Shown here piece after piece: positions 20,652 through 32,400 of a stretch of DNA of 64,000 bases. The stretch covers positions 248,001 to 312,000 of the forward strand of contig JBBELK010000622.1 of the NCBI GenBank assembly GCA_037783545.1. Reading direction: 5' to 3'. Position numbers and translations under genes: made by a program. The stretch's first letter is position 1. Each line of letters begins with the position of its first letter. The stretch comes from Henricia sp. BOLD:AAB3569 (lineage: Eukaryota; Echinodermata; Asteroidea; Spinulosida; Echinasteridae). The notes under the pieces are model-generated. The model ran no database searches, was not told the origin of the DNA, and saw only the letters and a list, made by a program, of their open reading frames with translations.

Positions 20652-22250
20652 ATACCACAGGACATTATTACCACAGGAAGTTCCTGTGGTAAATTTCCTG
20701 TGGTAAAATTCCTGTGGTAACATTCCCGTGGTGATATTCCTGTGATAACAATCAAGTCAATCGAAATCTTACCAATTTTTTGTTTGGTTTGTCCAACTTA
20801 AAGCTGCCAAACCAGACTATAAGGTCAGTTCAGCAGTGGTTCGGGGTTGAACCAGTGTTGTTCATTCTGTGCCCACAAGAACCACTGCAAAGAGCATTAA
20901 CTTGCGTCGGAATGTTTAGTGCTCAAGACTTAAATGTTTACCAGGCCATTGGCCAAATGCAGCTATCTATCCATGGTTGGTCACGGGTAAAAACAAACAT
21001 AAAACAACAAAGAGGCCATTCTGCTTTAAGTATGGCATTATGCAAAATGTATTGATGCATATTTCTATTTGATAAATGAGTACAATTTCAATTCAGAACA
21101 TAATACATTATGTATACATGGCATCCGACAATGTGCATTACAGTAAATTGGTACATTGTGTTTCCGATTTGCATATTCATGTCCACTTGTTCCTGTGGTT
21201 CTTTTTGTGGTAAATTTCGTGTGGTAATCGGTTCCTGTGGTACTCTGGTTCATGTGGTACGCGTCCCTGTGGTACTCTGGTTTCTGTGGTACGCGTCCCT
21301 GTGGTACTCGTTCGTGTGGTAATCGGTTCCTGTGGTACTCTGCTGTGGTACGCGTCCCTGTGGTACTCGTTCGTGTGGTAATCGGTTCATGTGGTACTCT
21401 GGTTCCTGTGGTACGCGTCCCTGTGGTACTCGTTCGTGTGGTAATCGGTTCCCGTGGGACTCTGGTTCCTGTGGTACGCGTCCCTGTGGTACTCGTTCAT
21501 GTGGTAATCGGTTCCTGTGGTACTCTGGTTCCTGTGGTACGCGTCCCCGTGGTACTCGTTCATGTGGTAATCGGTTCCTGTGGTACTCTGGTTCCTGTGG
21601 TACGCGTCCCTGTGGTACTCGTTCGTGTGGTAATCGGTTCCTGTGGGACTCTGGTTCCTGTGGTACGCGTCCCTGTGGTACTCGTTCATGTGGTAATCGG
21701 TTCCTGTGGTACTCTGGTTCCTGTGGTACGCGTCCCTGTGGTACTCGGTTCGTGTGGTAATCGGTTCCTGTGGTACGCATCCCTATATTTTTCTTGTGGT
21801 AATTGCTGTGGTATTTAGGACCAGGATATTTGGCATTGACATTACTACACAAACCTGTGTGGTACTCTTGTGATAATGTTTTTTTCCTGTGGTATTTCTG
21901 TGGTATCTATCTGTACCACAAGATTACCACAGGATCAGGATATCTGGCATTGGCATTACAACACAAATCTGTGTGGTACCCTGTGGTAATTACATGTACC
22001 ACAGCAGTACAACAGGAATACCACAGGACATGTTCGTAAGGGTACCACATAAAATTGTGTGGTATTGATTTTCCTGTGGTAATTCCTGTGGTATCTACAT
22101 GTACCACAAGAATACCACAGGACCTGGATATCCAGCGTTGGCATTACCACATAAATATGTGTGGTACTCCGGCGGTAAATACTTTTCCTGTGGTAATTTA
22201 TGTGGTATCTACATGTACCACAGGAATACCACAGGACATTTTCGTAAGGG
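20652..22250. repeat. Repeat block built from TGTGGTA / TACCACA
   Basis: The left flank (20652-20755) has repeated ttcctgtggtaa units, the middle (20760-21180) is non-repetitive, and the right has a dense array. After 21790 the block continues as roughly 120-230 bp units mixing tgtggta and taccaca orientations around aggatatctggcattggc. The last repeats abut the palindromic MITE at 22251. The sharing of one core word at both flanks suggests a single mobile element or satellite with an internal insert. The long open frames on both strands are by-products of a 63 bp period. Confidence 0.75.
21220..21790 (+). repeat. 63 bp higher-order tandem array
   Basis: The word tgtggtaatcgg recurs at about 21374, 21437, 21500, 21563, 21626 and 21689, exactly 63 bp apart, with irregular copies at about 21220 and 21315. 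Each 63 bp unit holds four 15-17 bp sub-units beginning tgtggta, ending differently (aatcggttcc, ctctggttcc, cgcgtccc, ctcgttcg). This is a two-level tandem structure. Because 63 is divisible by three it leaves open frames of about 190 codons that I do not regard as genes. Confidence 0.9.
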
Positions 22251-22626
22251 TGGAATCTCCAGAATTTAGCACCAAGGTCCGTTTTCCCCGATGATTCTTC
22301 TAAACAGGAAAAAAACTAGTCCAACGTCATTTTTCTTCACATTTTCGAGCAAACTCGGGATAAGAGCGACTTTTCCCACGTGTTTACAGATGACAATGGA
22401 TAGTCCGCCCTCTTGTGGCCATCTCATTGTACTGCAGTGACGTCATACAATGAGATGACCACAAGAGGGCGGACTATCCATTGTCATCTGTAAACACGTG
22501 GGAAAAGTCGCTCTTATCCCGAGTTTGCTCGAAAATGTGAAGAAAAATGACGTTGGACTAGTTTTTTTCCTGTTTAGAAGAATCATCGGGGAAAACGGAC
22601 CTTGGTGCTAAATTCTGAAGATTCCA
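22251..22626. mobile_element. Near-perfect palindromic MITE
   Basis: About 180 bp arms, tggaatctccagaattt at the left and its complement at the right, match almost base for base. The arms meet at a short centre near 22435-22450 containing gcagtgacgtca. The size and absence of coding fit a foldback MITE. The near identity of the arms suggests a young copy or gene-conversion-like maintenance. Confidence 0.85.
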
Positions 22627-22819
22627 GGGACTTCCATGGTAAGTTTTTCAATGTTTAATTTTGATTGTAAAATGAAAATTCTGAGTTCGGCGGCCATTTT
22701 GGTCGTGCAGGAAAATTCAACATGGCGAATGGGGGTAAATTGTCAAAGGGCTAAAAGTGTTATATAGAAAATGATAACGTCCCAATAAAAACGTCTGAAA
22801 AAACACTTTTAGCCTTCTA
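22627..22819. other. No gene seen
   Basis: AT-rich spacer with no supported feature. Confidence 0.4.
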
Positions 22820-23195
22820 AAAGTAACCGGGTACATGCACAAAAATGGCAGCGCTATGTCTTCTCCAGGAATTTATTGTAAATCATTGTTGCAAACATTC
22901 ACGTGCCGGCGGCCAGCCGCGCCAATACTCTGCTTCTGGGGTATATTATTTTTTTTTATGGTGGAAGAAAATTATGTTAACATTTTTTTGGCGGGAGGAC
23001 GAGAATGAGCAATGTGAAATTCGAGCGCTGATTTTAAAAATCCAACCAAAATGGCAGGAGAAAAAAATTAAAAACTTGATATTTTGGGGGAAAATACAAA
23101 ATAATGAATTGTTTTAGGATTTTGGCATCTCAAACGCGGCCGAAAAATCCAAACGCGGGCGGGTTACGGGAAACATAACATTGAGTTTGAAGAGC
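22820..23195 (+). repeat. Dispersed repeat with inverted partner at 45312-45665
   Basis: The sequence from the cagcgctatgtcttctccag region through gggttacgggaaacataaca matches the reverse complement of 45312-45665, with small differences. Part of the same unit (gttacgggaaacataacatt) recurs at about 46791. It is non-coding and may be part of the foldback family that surrounds the Polinton. Confidence 0.75.
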
Positions 23196-23474
23196 CTAAA
23201 AGGTTAATGTAAGCGTATTTAGAAGTCAAACTAGGTACTTTCTGTTCGTTAAATATCAATTTTTAACAAAGATCCGGAGGGTCCGACTTTGAGCAAACAT
23301 CAGAACCATGCAAGGGACAAATTTCATTTGCGTGAGTTTGCCACACATAGGGGTTGGAAACGGCGCCAGGGCGGAGGATACGTCGGCCTGTTCACGGGCC
23401 TACAACGGTCGAGTTGGTTTAAGTCGATCTGGCAAACGGGTCGAGTTCAGTGGTTCGAGTCTAGACAGAGTGAT

Positions 23475-23506
23475 TCTGTCCCTACGGGATTTCCCGTAGG
23501 GACAGA
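23475..23506. repeat. Perfect short hairpin
   Basis: The arms tctgtccctacggga and tcccgtagggacaga are adjacent with almost no loop. Confidence 0.85.
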
Positions 23507-23514
23507 AGGTACCC

Positions 23515-24690
23515 CTTTCATACAGTGGATTGTTGTCATTTTGCCTCGAAATTAGAATCACACCCAACTATTTCCAGCTAGTTGTTTCCTGTAGTGGTTT
23601 TAGATATTCTTGATTAGAAGACAAATAAAAAGCACTACTTACATTGCCGTTTTTGAATCAAAAACGTCTATTTCCGACAATCTTCGACGAAGAAATTTCT
23701 CGGACTCCTTATCACGATAAAAACGATTGCAAACGTGTAGTTGTGCATTGACGGACGCCCAAAGAGAACGTCAAACGAAACTGTACATTGTATGCCGCGC
23801 CGTATTTGCGCGTGACATAAGAGCGCCACCCGTACTCTCATTGGGCCTCCGTAGAGGCACACCAACTGTACGTTCGCAAAAAAAGACCACGTCGAACTTT
23901 GGCGCGACTCCACACTAGAATCGATTAGAATGGGTTGTCCTGGACACAATAAGAAATCGCAGTGTACACGTATGTTTTCATACGAAAAATGGAATCGATC
24001 TGGAATAGAATTTTGATTCTTTTTTGGAATCGGAGTCGACTCCGAAAATGCTGGAGCGCCCCCAAGCGTTAAGCCTAGCCAACTTTATTTCAGCTGGTCA
24101 CATCGTAACAACAGATTCTCTCGTCGAAGATTGTCGGAAATAGACGTTTTTTATTGAAAAACGGCAATGTAAGTAGTCCTTTTGGTATTTTTGTCGTATA
24201 CATTGAACAAAGATTTTAAGGAAATTACCTCCTGGAATCAACACATAATGTAATTTTAAGATATACTTCCCACTTGCACTTTTGTCGCAAATGTTGCTTT
24301 TCTGTAGAAAAATCACGTTTTCTTCTTCAAAAATTGCCTTCAGTTAGTGCACAAGATAACCATTCACGCGCGCGCGCAGCGCCCTCTGTTGTCGCGCTTA
24401 CGCACAGACCGCTCGCCGCGTCATTTTGTGCATTACTTTATGCAGTAATTTTATCATTTATTTATCTCAGAAATGCAACATTTGCGACGGAAGTGTCAGT
24501 GGGAAGTATATCTTAGAATTGAATAAGCTATCGATTCCAATATATAAATTTACCCAAATCCGTGTTCAATGTATATGAAAAAAATACCGTTCTGGTTTGT
24601 TTGTTTCCAATCAAGAATATCTAAAACCAATGCAGGACACAACCAGCTGGAAATATTTGGGTGTGATTACAACAATCCACTGTATGAAAG
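23515..24690. mobile_element. Foldback/MITE element of about 1.2 kb
   Basis: The ends ctttcatacagtggattgt and its exact reverse complement close the element. A second inverted pair lies inside at about 23635-23700 and 24116-24178 (gacaatcttcgacga). The right half shares phrases (tttatcatttatttatctcag, ccgtgttcaat) with the arms around the Polinton, so these elements are related. No transposase frame is visible. Confidence 0.7.
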
Positions 24691-24974
24691 GAAAGCTCAC
24701 TGACTAGTTCGAGTCGAGTTAGCAATTTGTTGTTGTTGTTGTTAATTTATGGCATCTTCGGCAACTAAGTCCCGGCTTTGAATATGCCATCAACTTTATT
24801 ATCAACTTGAGATGACGAAGAAGGAGTTGCAGTTTTAGAAGTGGGGAAAGAAAACCCAGAGAAATCCCCAGGGGAAACCCACGCGGTAAAGTAGGGACTG
24901 CAAACCCAATCCACATACACGCGCGCCCCAAGTCAGTCACCAAAAGTGAAAGGCGAGGAAAGAACCGCTACGCC

Positions 24975-25721
24975 GGTTTCGAGTCAACTCGGTCCCAAGT
25001 CAACTCGGTCCCAAGTCAACTCGGACCCAAGTCAACTCGGTCCCAAGTCAACTCGGACCCAAGTCAACTCGGTCCCAAGTCAACTCGGACCCTATGGGAA
25101 ATTGAACGTAAAATTATACTTTTTATTTCTGGATGGCCTTCAGATCCTGTAAGGACTTCTCATCTATACATTTTCATATAAAAATATAATTCAGTAATAG
25201 TTTGTTTTCGCTCGTGATAACTGATCGACTTCGTGTGTTGTTTGCATTTATGTAATGTCATGAATGTACGAACTATTTCAACTGGTACAAGCTTTACTTT
25301 TTGAAAATAGAATTACAGAAATGTATATAGGGCAGTTTTCTGCAGGACAGTTGGTGTGAAAACAACTAGAATGTACTTTAAGTAAACGAAACCAAAAAAA
25401 AGGAGTTTTGCAATGTCCAAAAATGTAATCAACCATTTTGCCTGAAAATCCTTACCTAAGTGGAGTATTTCCGCCCGAGATGATATATTTTTATCAGTAA
25501 ACTATAACGGTATCTGTTTCGGAAAACAATGTTCAAAACCCAACTTTGGTGATTATTTATCTTTGGCCATTCATTTTAAAAATTTGTTACGTTCAATTTC
25601 CCGTAGGGTCCGAGTTGACTTGGGACCGAGTTGACTTGGGCCCGAGTTGACTTAGGACCGAGTTGACTTGGGTCCGAGTTGACTTGGGACCGAGTTGACT
25701 TGAGACCGAGTTGACCTGTAC
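24975..25721. mobile_element. Foldback-like element with tandem-repeat ends
   Basis: The left end (about 24975-25095) is a run of 16 bp units, ggtcccaagtcaactc, alternating with ggacccaagtcaactc. The right end (about 25607-25720) is the same array reversed. The inner edges also pair (gtccgagttgac and the accompanying atgggaaattgaacgt). The host word ccgctacgcc occurs on both sides (24965-24974 and 25722-25731), consistent with a 9-10 bp target duplication. Drosophila FB elements have this architecture. No coding is seen in the 500 bp core. Confidence 0.75.
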
Positions 25722-26035
25722 CCGCTACGCCAACCCGTCCGCCCTAGTTAGCATTTTTTTAAGGCTACACTATGAAGGAAATTTGGAGTTAAACTACTAC
25801 AAACCGACAAAAGCCAAAAGGCCGTCGATACCACGATGTGCTGTTTATAACCTGATAACCGTCTGACAGGCCACAAAACCTTTTTGAGTGAGCCGCCGAT
25901 CACGGCGTCCGATCATTCGGCTGAGATTGTACTAGCATGTGCCGCGCTTCACCCGCCGATTCACCGCATGCATGCAGCCGCGCCGCACATTCCAAAATGA
26001 TGGAAATCAAGAATGCATTCACCAGAGGATGTTTC

Positions 26036-26090
26036 CTGTGGTCTGCCATGCACTCTAAAACCGCCAGCGAACCACGAGCGTGCGGTATCC
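26036..26090. other. Junction sequence
   Basis: Short segment sharing gtctgccatgcactctaaaa with about 18556, marking where copy 2 of the next repeat begins to diverge from copy 1. Confidence 0.4.
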
Positions 26091-27320
26091 ATAGTGGCAA
26101 ACCACCAGTGGTCTGCCGCTCCAAAATCTCAGAGTGCAGGGTTGCCGTTGGAAAGACTCGATCTTTACCATTCTAGGCCTACTAAGTATATGCGAACCCT
26201 GGATGTGGAGTTTTAAAGTGTTATTACCAAAAATTGTGATTTTGCCCCGAAATGGCTGTTGCGATGTTAATCATTGAGACAAGGATTAATTTAACCTTTA
26301 AAAAATCAACGCTTCTGCTTGTCGCCAGATTTTTTTCTTGATGTACATATACCATTTTTAGCAGAAAATAATAATAAAATAACACGTGAAATTACCCAAA
26401 AACGACGAATCTAAAATGGTGTTTTGGTCCAAAAATGTACCATTCCGCTTATAGCGTTTAAATATGGTTCATAAAAACTGCCAGGGTATCTCAGAATGAG
26501 TTTGCCGTTGGAGTTCACCAGTAAGGCCAAATAAATATGGTATGATATGGAGTTTTAAAGATAGTATACATGATTGGTAAACTGTTACAAATAGTTTTAT
26601 CCCTCTGTGTGATTGAAGATATGCATGATTAAAACCAGCAAAAACCAGCTCCGTATTTCGTCTAACTTTTGAGAAAACAGTCAAAAAAAGGTTTGCAGTC
26701 ATTTCGCCCCAAAACCACTTCGCCCTGAACCATTTCGCCCCGAACCACGGCCTGTGCACGAAGTGGTTTTGGGGCGAAGTGCCATTTGGGCAATGTAGTG
26801 TTTGGACGAAGTAATTTAGGGCGAAATGGCACTCGGGCGAAGTGGTTTCGGGCGAAATGGCACTTGGGCGAAATGGTTTTGGGGCGAATTGAATTTTCGT
26901 CTCATGAGACGAAAACTAATTGTTCTACTCATTTATCAAAGACTCCAGCACTTCAGACAAAACCATTTCAGGGGAAGTTTTCTACGGTCATCATGTTTAT
27001 GTTATGTAAGTTAGGCGTAAATCTGTGAACATTTCTGATTTTTGAGATTACCAACGATGTATATACTGCCTTTAATTACCAAACACTGTGGGTGTTTTTT
27101 TCCCCAAAAATGGCTGTTGCCATGGCAACCTTTGATAACAAAATGAAACAAACGGTACAAACCACCTAACAAAACGCTTCCACTGCTCAAATTTTAGGCC
27201 TGCATACCCTTTTAATAAGGAAAATTTAAAAACGACAATTATAAAATGATGTTTTCGGCCAAAAATGCACCATTCCGCCTAGACTGGTTCCCGTCCACAT
27301 ATTCCACACATGAGAATATA
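26091..27320 (+). repeat. 1.2 kb dispersed repeat, copy 2
   Basis: Direct-orientation near-copy of 18660-19862, with scattered small insertions and deletions. Its right end touches the outer inverted arm that begins about 27320, so one of the two used the other's edge as an insertion site. Confidence 0.85.
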
Positions 27321-28324
27321 AACATATACATGTACAGTGTACAAATTAAGTAAAAGAGCCTCCAAAAAATGACGAAGAGACTTTGAATGTATTATCACTG
27401 TAGTCCAGACTTAGCCTACATGTATCTTTTAATTTCAACCTTTTCATTAAAACAAGAACTCTTGATTGACAGAGAAGGGTGAATTGTAAATGCATAATTT
27501 TCAAAACTCCATTATGTTAAAATGTTGAAATGCAGGAATATCTAGTACAATTCTTTCTCAAGAAGGAATTTCCATAGTATAATGGATGTTCTTTTCAGTG
27601 TGCTTCTGTGATGTCAATTTTAATTAAGGTGCACCCGTCCGTTTATTTTTTTTCTTTCAAAAATATTTGTGCATAAAAAAGGAAATCTGGGTTAATTAAA
27701 AAAGTTTCTAAAGATAATTGCAATTTTACATGCCCCATAATAACGTGATGTCTATAGTCCAAATGACAATCCAAAGGAGGATATTCTGACGAAAAGTTGC
27801 ATTTGTATACCTGCATGTTGCACTGTGATCCAGAAGCGAAAGGCAGCATGCACTTTAACATTTTCGGTACAAAGCTGGTCTCGTTTCCTCAAGTTTGCTA
27901 TCAAGCTGTATCAAGTGGAAGAATCTGAAGGGAAGACATGCATATATAGCGACAGACTTTCTGGCCAAACATGACGACTCGGATCAGTGAAAGAAAGCAA
28001 CCGGGCTGGGTTATATTCAGTAGGTGGACCATCGCAAAATGCTGTCAATGAGAAACGACAAAGTAGAAATCTGAAACCGGTAGGTGTCAGACTTTCACAT
28101 GATTGGAACCAAAGAAGAAATTTTTTTCGTCCAGATTGAACACGGATTTTGGTAAAATTATATAGATCGATAGCTATTCAATCCTAAGTCTAACATGTCT
28201 AAGATGCACAAATGTTCTCCTTTAGAAATTGCATTCAGCAAGCACCTCAATTGTGTGCATTACTTTATTCAGTAATTTTTATCATTTATTTATCTCAGAA
28301 GTGCAACTGTGAAGTTGAATTAAA
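27320..28324 (+). repeat. Outer inverted arm, left
   Basis: About 1 kb whose reverse complement occurs at about 46826-47838. The ends read acatatacatgtacagtgta at left and the complement at right. The pair encloses some 18.5 kb, including the foldback and the Polinton. Parts are also paralogous to the inner foldback arms (gtggaagaatctgaagggaa, ccgtgttcaatc). Confidence 0.8.
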
Positions 28325-28855
28325 GCTATCGATTTCAATATATAATTTTACCAAAATCCGTGTTCAATCTCAACGAAAAAAATACCTTCTTTGGTTCCAA
28401 TCATGGGAAAATGTGACACCTACCGGTTTTAACAATTTCACTTGGCCGTTTCTCTTGGACAGCCTTTACTTTCTCAAACATATTTTTCGTAAATCGGGCA
28501 TAGCAAGACCGATGATATCTCGCGTGTTGCGGTGGTCCACCCGACATAACACTGCCGCTCTCTGCCACTGAACCGATTAGTCAGAAAGTCTGTCGCTATA
28601 TCTGCCTGTCTTCCCTTCAGATTCTTCCACTTGTTAGCAACCTCGAGGATAGAAGCGAGACCAGCTTTGTACGGAAAATGGCGAAATGCTCTGCCTTTCG
28701 CTCCCGTCATCATATCACAGTGCAAAATGCAGGTATACAGAGGCAACGTTTCGTGAACGTCGTCGCGTGCGTATAACGAGCGTGCCGATTGGGCCCCGCC
28801 CGACAGAGCTCTCCGTTATAGAGAGCAACTTTGATTGGTCGGACATTAGGCTTCG
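28325..28855 (+). repeat. Inner foldback arm, left
   Basis: About 530 bp forming an inverted repeat with 29037-29297 plus 45021-45305. The right arm is split by the Polinton. A short open frame reading leftwards here (CILHCD, then FRHFPYKAG) vaguely resembles a zinc-finger start but begins without ATG and has no continuation, so I do not call a gene. Confidence 0.85.
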
Positions 28856-29036
28856 TCAATTATTATTAAACGTCAATCGTCGGTCATATTTCTTCAAAAT
28901 TTCCCCATAAAGTGCCACTTTTGCAACAGTGAACATTCACTTTTTGGTTAACAAGAATATTTGCTACATACTTATCTGCCTATTATGACCTCCCTTTTAC
29001 CAGACCACGAACGAACACGATAATCGACCTCGGCCC
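28856..29036. other. Loop between foldback arms
   Basis: About 180 bp single-copy centre of the foldback element. No feature. Confidence 0.6.
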
Positions 29037-29297
29037 ATGGTCTAAATGTCCGACCAATCAAAGTTGCTCTCTAACGGAGAGCTCTGTCGGGGCCCAATCG
29101 GCACGCTCGTTATACGCACGCGACGACGTTCACGAAACGTTGCCTCTGTATACCTGCATTTTGCACTGTGATATGATGACGGGAGCGAAAGGCAGAGCAT
29201 TTCGCCATTTTCCGTACAAAGCTGGTCTCGCTTCTATCCTCGAGGTTGCTAACAAGTGGAAGAATCTGAAGGGAAGACAGGCAGATATAGCGACAGA
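29037..29297 (+). repeat. Inner foldback arm, right, part 1
   Basis: Reverse complement of about 28595-28855. It is interrupted at 29297 by the Polinton and resumes at 45021, where the sequence continues smoothly (gcgacaga then ctttctggc), as it does in the paralogous outer arm near 27950. Confidence 0.9.
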
Positions 29298-29475
29298 AGT
29301 AGTATGTGAAAGGGGGCTCCTAGGCCAAAACACAAAAACGCTGACCCAGAGTTTTCTTCAAAAATTATTTTAAAAACGGAATGTAATCGACGCATCAAAA
29401 CTGACGTTTTGATGCCTAAAAAAAATGAGAATTTTTTTAAAAAATAACCATAAGATTATCTTTTCTATATATAAA
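29298..29475 (+). repeat. Polinton left terminal inverted repeat
   Basis: Matches the reverse complement of 44844-45020 with a few differences near the inner edge. It contains a small hairpin, gcatcaaaact...gttttgatgc, at about 29393-29416. The inner edge stops at the polymerase start codon. Confidence 0.92.
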
Positions 29476-32400
29476 ATGGCAACTGGTCACAAGCCGACGG
29501 GATATTTTGGATGGAACAAAAAACGACTCACCAAGTTTATTAGTGACGAAAATCTACCGGCTGTTATTAGCGTCGGTGAGAAAATTGGAACGAGAAGACA
29601 ACTAATAAAAACGGTCAAGCGATATGCCGATGAATTTAAAAATATTAGAGGACAAACTAAACATAGCCTGCTATCGCTAATCGGCAAGTATAACATGAAT
29701 AAGGTTGACGCCACGGGTAAAAATAGCAAGTATACAAAGGGCGATTATTTAGAGTCGATAAGAAATTATTGGAGGACTATATACAGCGGGGTCATAAAGC
29801 CAATCGATTTTGGGGGGATAGTGCCTCAACGCTTTGCCAACGTAATTCAAAATTACGAAATAAAAATTGGTCGCGAGAATTTAGATTACGTCAATTTCTT
29901 CAAATACAACAGAAGTAAAATTTTCGGTAAAATGCTCGAAATGATACGGACTAAACCAAATTACAATTTTCAGTTGGGATTACGCGTAACTCTAAGAAAA
30001 TTAAACTCGCAGGGGGAAATTGAAGAAAAAGAAATCACATTCCGCACGAGAAATGAACTGGTTTTGAACAACGGTGACATTAGCCCAGTGTTAAATAGTA
30101 ATATAGAAAATCTAAAGGCAAAACTAGAAGAATTTCAGACTGAAAAGAGCGGGTGGTCCGTGTTTAAGTTAAACACTCTGTACATAAACTTTACGGAGTA
30201 CAAACCAATTAGAGGAAGCTCTTACATAGAATTACCAGACTACATAAAAAATAAAAAGGCCGTCATCAACGTGAAAAACGACGATGACGAGTGCATACGC
30301 TGGTCGTTGAGGGCGGCTCTAGGAAAATTTAAAGATAAAGTAAAAACAAGCGTAATGAATGCGTCAACGTATAAAATAAGGTACCAGAGGATGGATATTT
30401 ACAAAGAAGACGACGGATTAAATTTTAGAGGCATAGTTTTTCCGACTCCAATAAGTCAAATCTCTAAGATTGAAAAACAAAACGACATAAATATTAACGT
30501 GTTTGGTTACGACGAAAAGAATGGCATATACCCGCTATACATTACGCCAAGTGAGTCGGGTGAGGTCATTAACCTCATGCTATACTCGGACGGCGATAAA
30601 AATCATTACTGCTGGATTAAAAATCTAGATAAACTACTATTTAGCGAGACCAAGCATAAAGTAAAGAAACCCGTTTGCCCCCGCTGTCTGCAGCATTTTA
30701 GTAGTCAGATTATATTAGACAAGCATACGATTGATTGCCGCGGCGTTAAACAAAAGGCCAGCAGAATAGTAATGCCATCTACGGAATTGGATAGATACAA
30801 TCGTAGAAGAGACGTCATCAAATTTAAAAACACTCAGCATAAAATGCCGACTCCGTTTGTAATTTACGCAGACTTTGAATCTCTCATCGTGCCGCACAAG
30901 CAAAAAGCGGGCAACGCTACCATAAAAACTCAAAAACACGTGGCTTGCGGGTGGTCTTACGTAGTAGTCAGACACGACGGGCGACTACTCAGTAAAAAAT
31001 ATTATAGGGGTGAAAACGCGGTTGGACATTTGTTAGAAAACTTACAGAGGGAGGAATCTGACATAAACAAACTTTTTGAAAAGGAAAATGCGAAAAACAT
31101 GATTTACACGAAAGAAGACGAGGCTAAATTTAACGAGTCAAAAAATTGTTGGATTTGCGAGTACCCAATCAGGCAACTAGATCAATCAAAGTGTACGTGC
31201 GAGTTACCAAAGTCAAAGAAAGTAAAACGGAATGGTAAAGATGTCTACTGGTGCGAAAAATGTCAAAAGGAAACTCAGTCTTTCTCAAAGGTGAGAGACC
31301 ACTGTCATATAACCGGTACCTTTAGGGGCGCGGCTCACAACGCTTGTAATCTGAAACTCTCCATCAAACCAAAAATAACTAAAATCCCAGTCTTTTTTCA
31401 TAATTTGGAAAATTACGACGCGCACTTGCTCATGCAGGGAATTTCTGAATTTAGCGGTGACATTTTTTGCATACCAAAGACTTCCGAAAAATACATTTCG
31501 TTTTCTCTAGGTCAACTGAGATTTGTCGACTCGTTTCACTTTTTAGCTAGCTCTCTAGACAAGCTTAGTAAAATATGCCCCAGAGAGCAATTTAACTTGC
31601 TCAAAACTCTGACTCAAGACGAAGAAAAATTCAAGTTGATATTGAAAAAGGGCGTTTATCCTTACGAGTACATGGACTCTTTCGACAAATTTAAAGAGAC
31701 TAAATTACCGCCAAAATCAAAATTTTATAGCAAGTTAAACAACTGTAACGTATCCGACGAGGACTATTTGCACGCTCAAAGAGCTTGGCGAGAATTTGAA
31801 ATAGCCAATATGGGAGAATATCACGACCTGTACGTACAGACCGACACGCTGTTGTTGGCGGACATTTTCCAAAACTTTAGACAGACTTGCCTAGAGCACT
31901 ACGGGCTAGACCCCGCCAATTACTTTACATCTCCGGGTCTAAGTTGGGACGCCTTGCTCAAACATTCAAAGGCGCAACTAGAACTACTGACGGATTACGA
32001 CATGTATCTTTTTGTAGAGCGTGGGATAAGAGGCGGAATTTCTAGCGTCGGTTCCAAGAGATACGTAAGAGCAAACAACAAGTACTTGCAAGATTACGAC
32101 GAGACAAAACCGAGCACGTTTATACAATATTTGGATGCCAATAATTTGTACGGGTGGGCAATGTCTCAACCGCTGCCAGTCGGTGACTTTAAATGGCTTA
32201 CCGACAGAAAGATTAAATTCTTTACGGAAGACGTACTAAAGATATTGGAATCTAAATCCGAGAGGGGATACATTTTGGAAGTGGACTTGGAATATCCAAA
32301 AGAATTACACGACGAGCACAACGACTATCCCCTAGCTCCGGAAAACTTGAACGTCTCCCAAGAGTGGTTTTCGGATTACCAACGACGACTAATTGAGAAA

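Larger units (their letters stand above)
23283..26035. repeat. Dispersed repeat family, copy B, twice interrupted
   Basis: Copy B matches 2527-3350 in three pieces: about 23283-23450, 24705-24974 and 25722-26035. Two later insertions account for the gaps: a foldback element at about 23515-24690 and a Foldback-like element at 24975-25721. This fixes the relative order of insertion events. Confidence 0.75.

Noticed and set aside
20780-21055. A 91-codon frame inside the TGTGGTA block
   Set aside because: Begins without ATG, no recognised motif, and no supporting splice or promoter signals.
21237-21852. Open frames of about 190-200 codons on both strands
   Set aside because: They lie entirely in the 63 bp tandem array. 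A period divisible by three without stops leaves frames open on both strands; the products are Gly/Arg/Cys or Tyr/His repeats with no domain.
24975-25721. CRISPR array
   Set aside because: The 16 bp repeats have no spacers, are inverted at the far end, and the context is an animal genome rich in transposons.
28474-29373. Mirrored short frames with CILHCD...FRHFP resembling a THAP-type zinc finger
   Set aside because: No ATG at the start, only the first part of the motif, and the sequence belongs to foldback arms. Not enough to call a gene.
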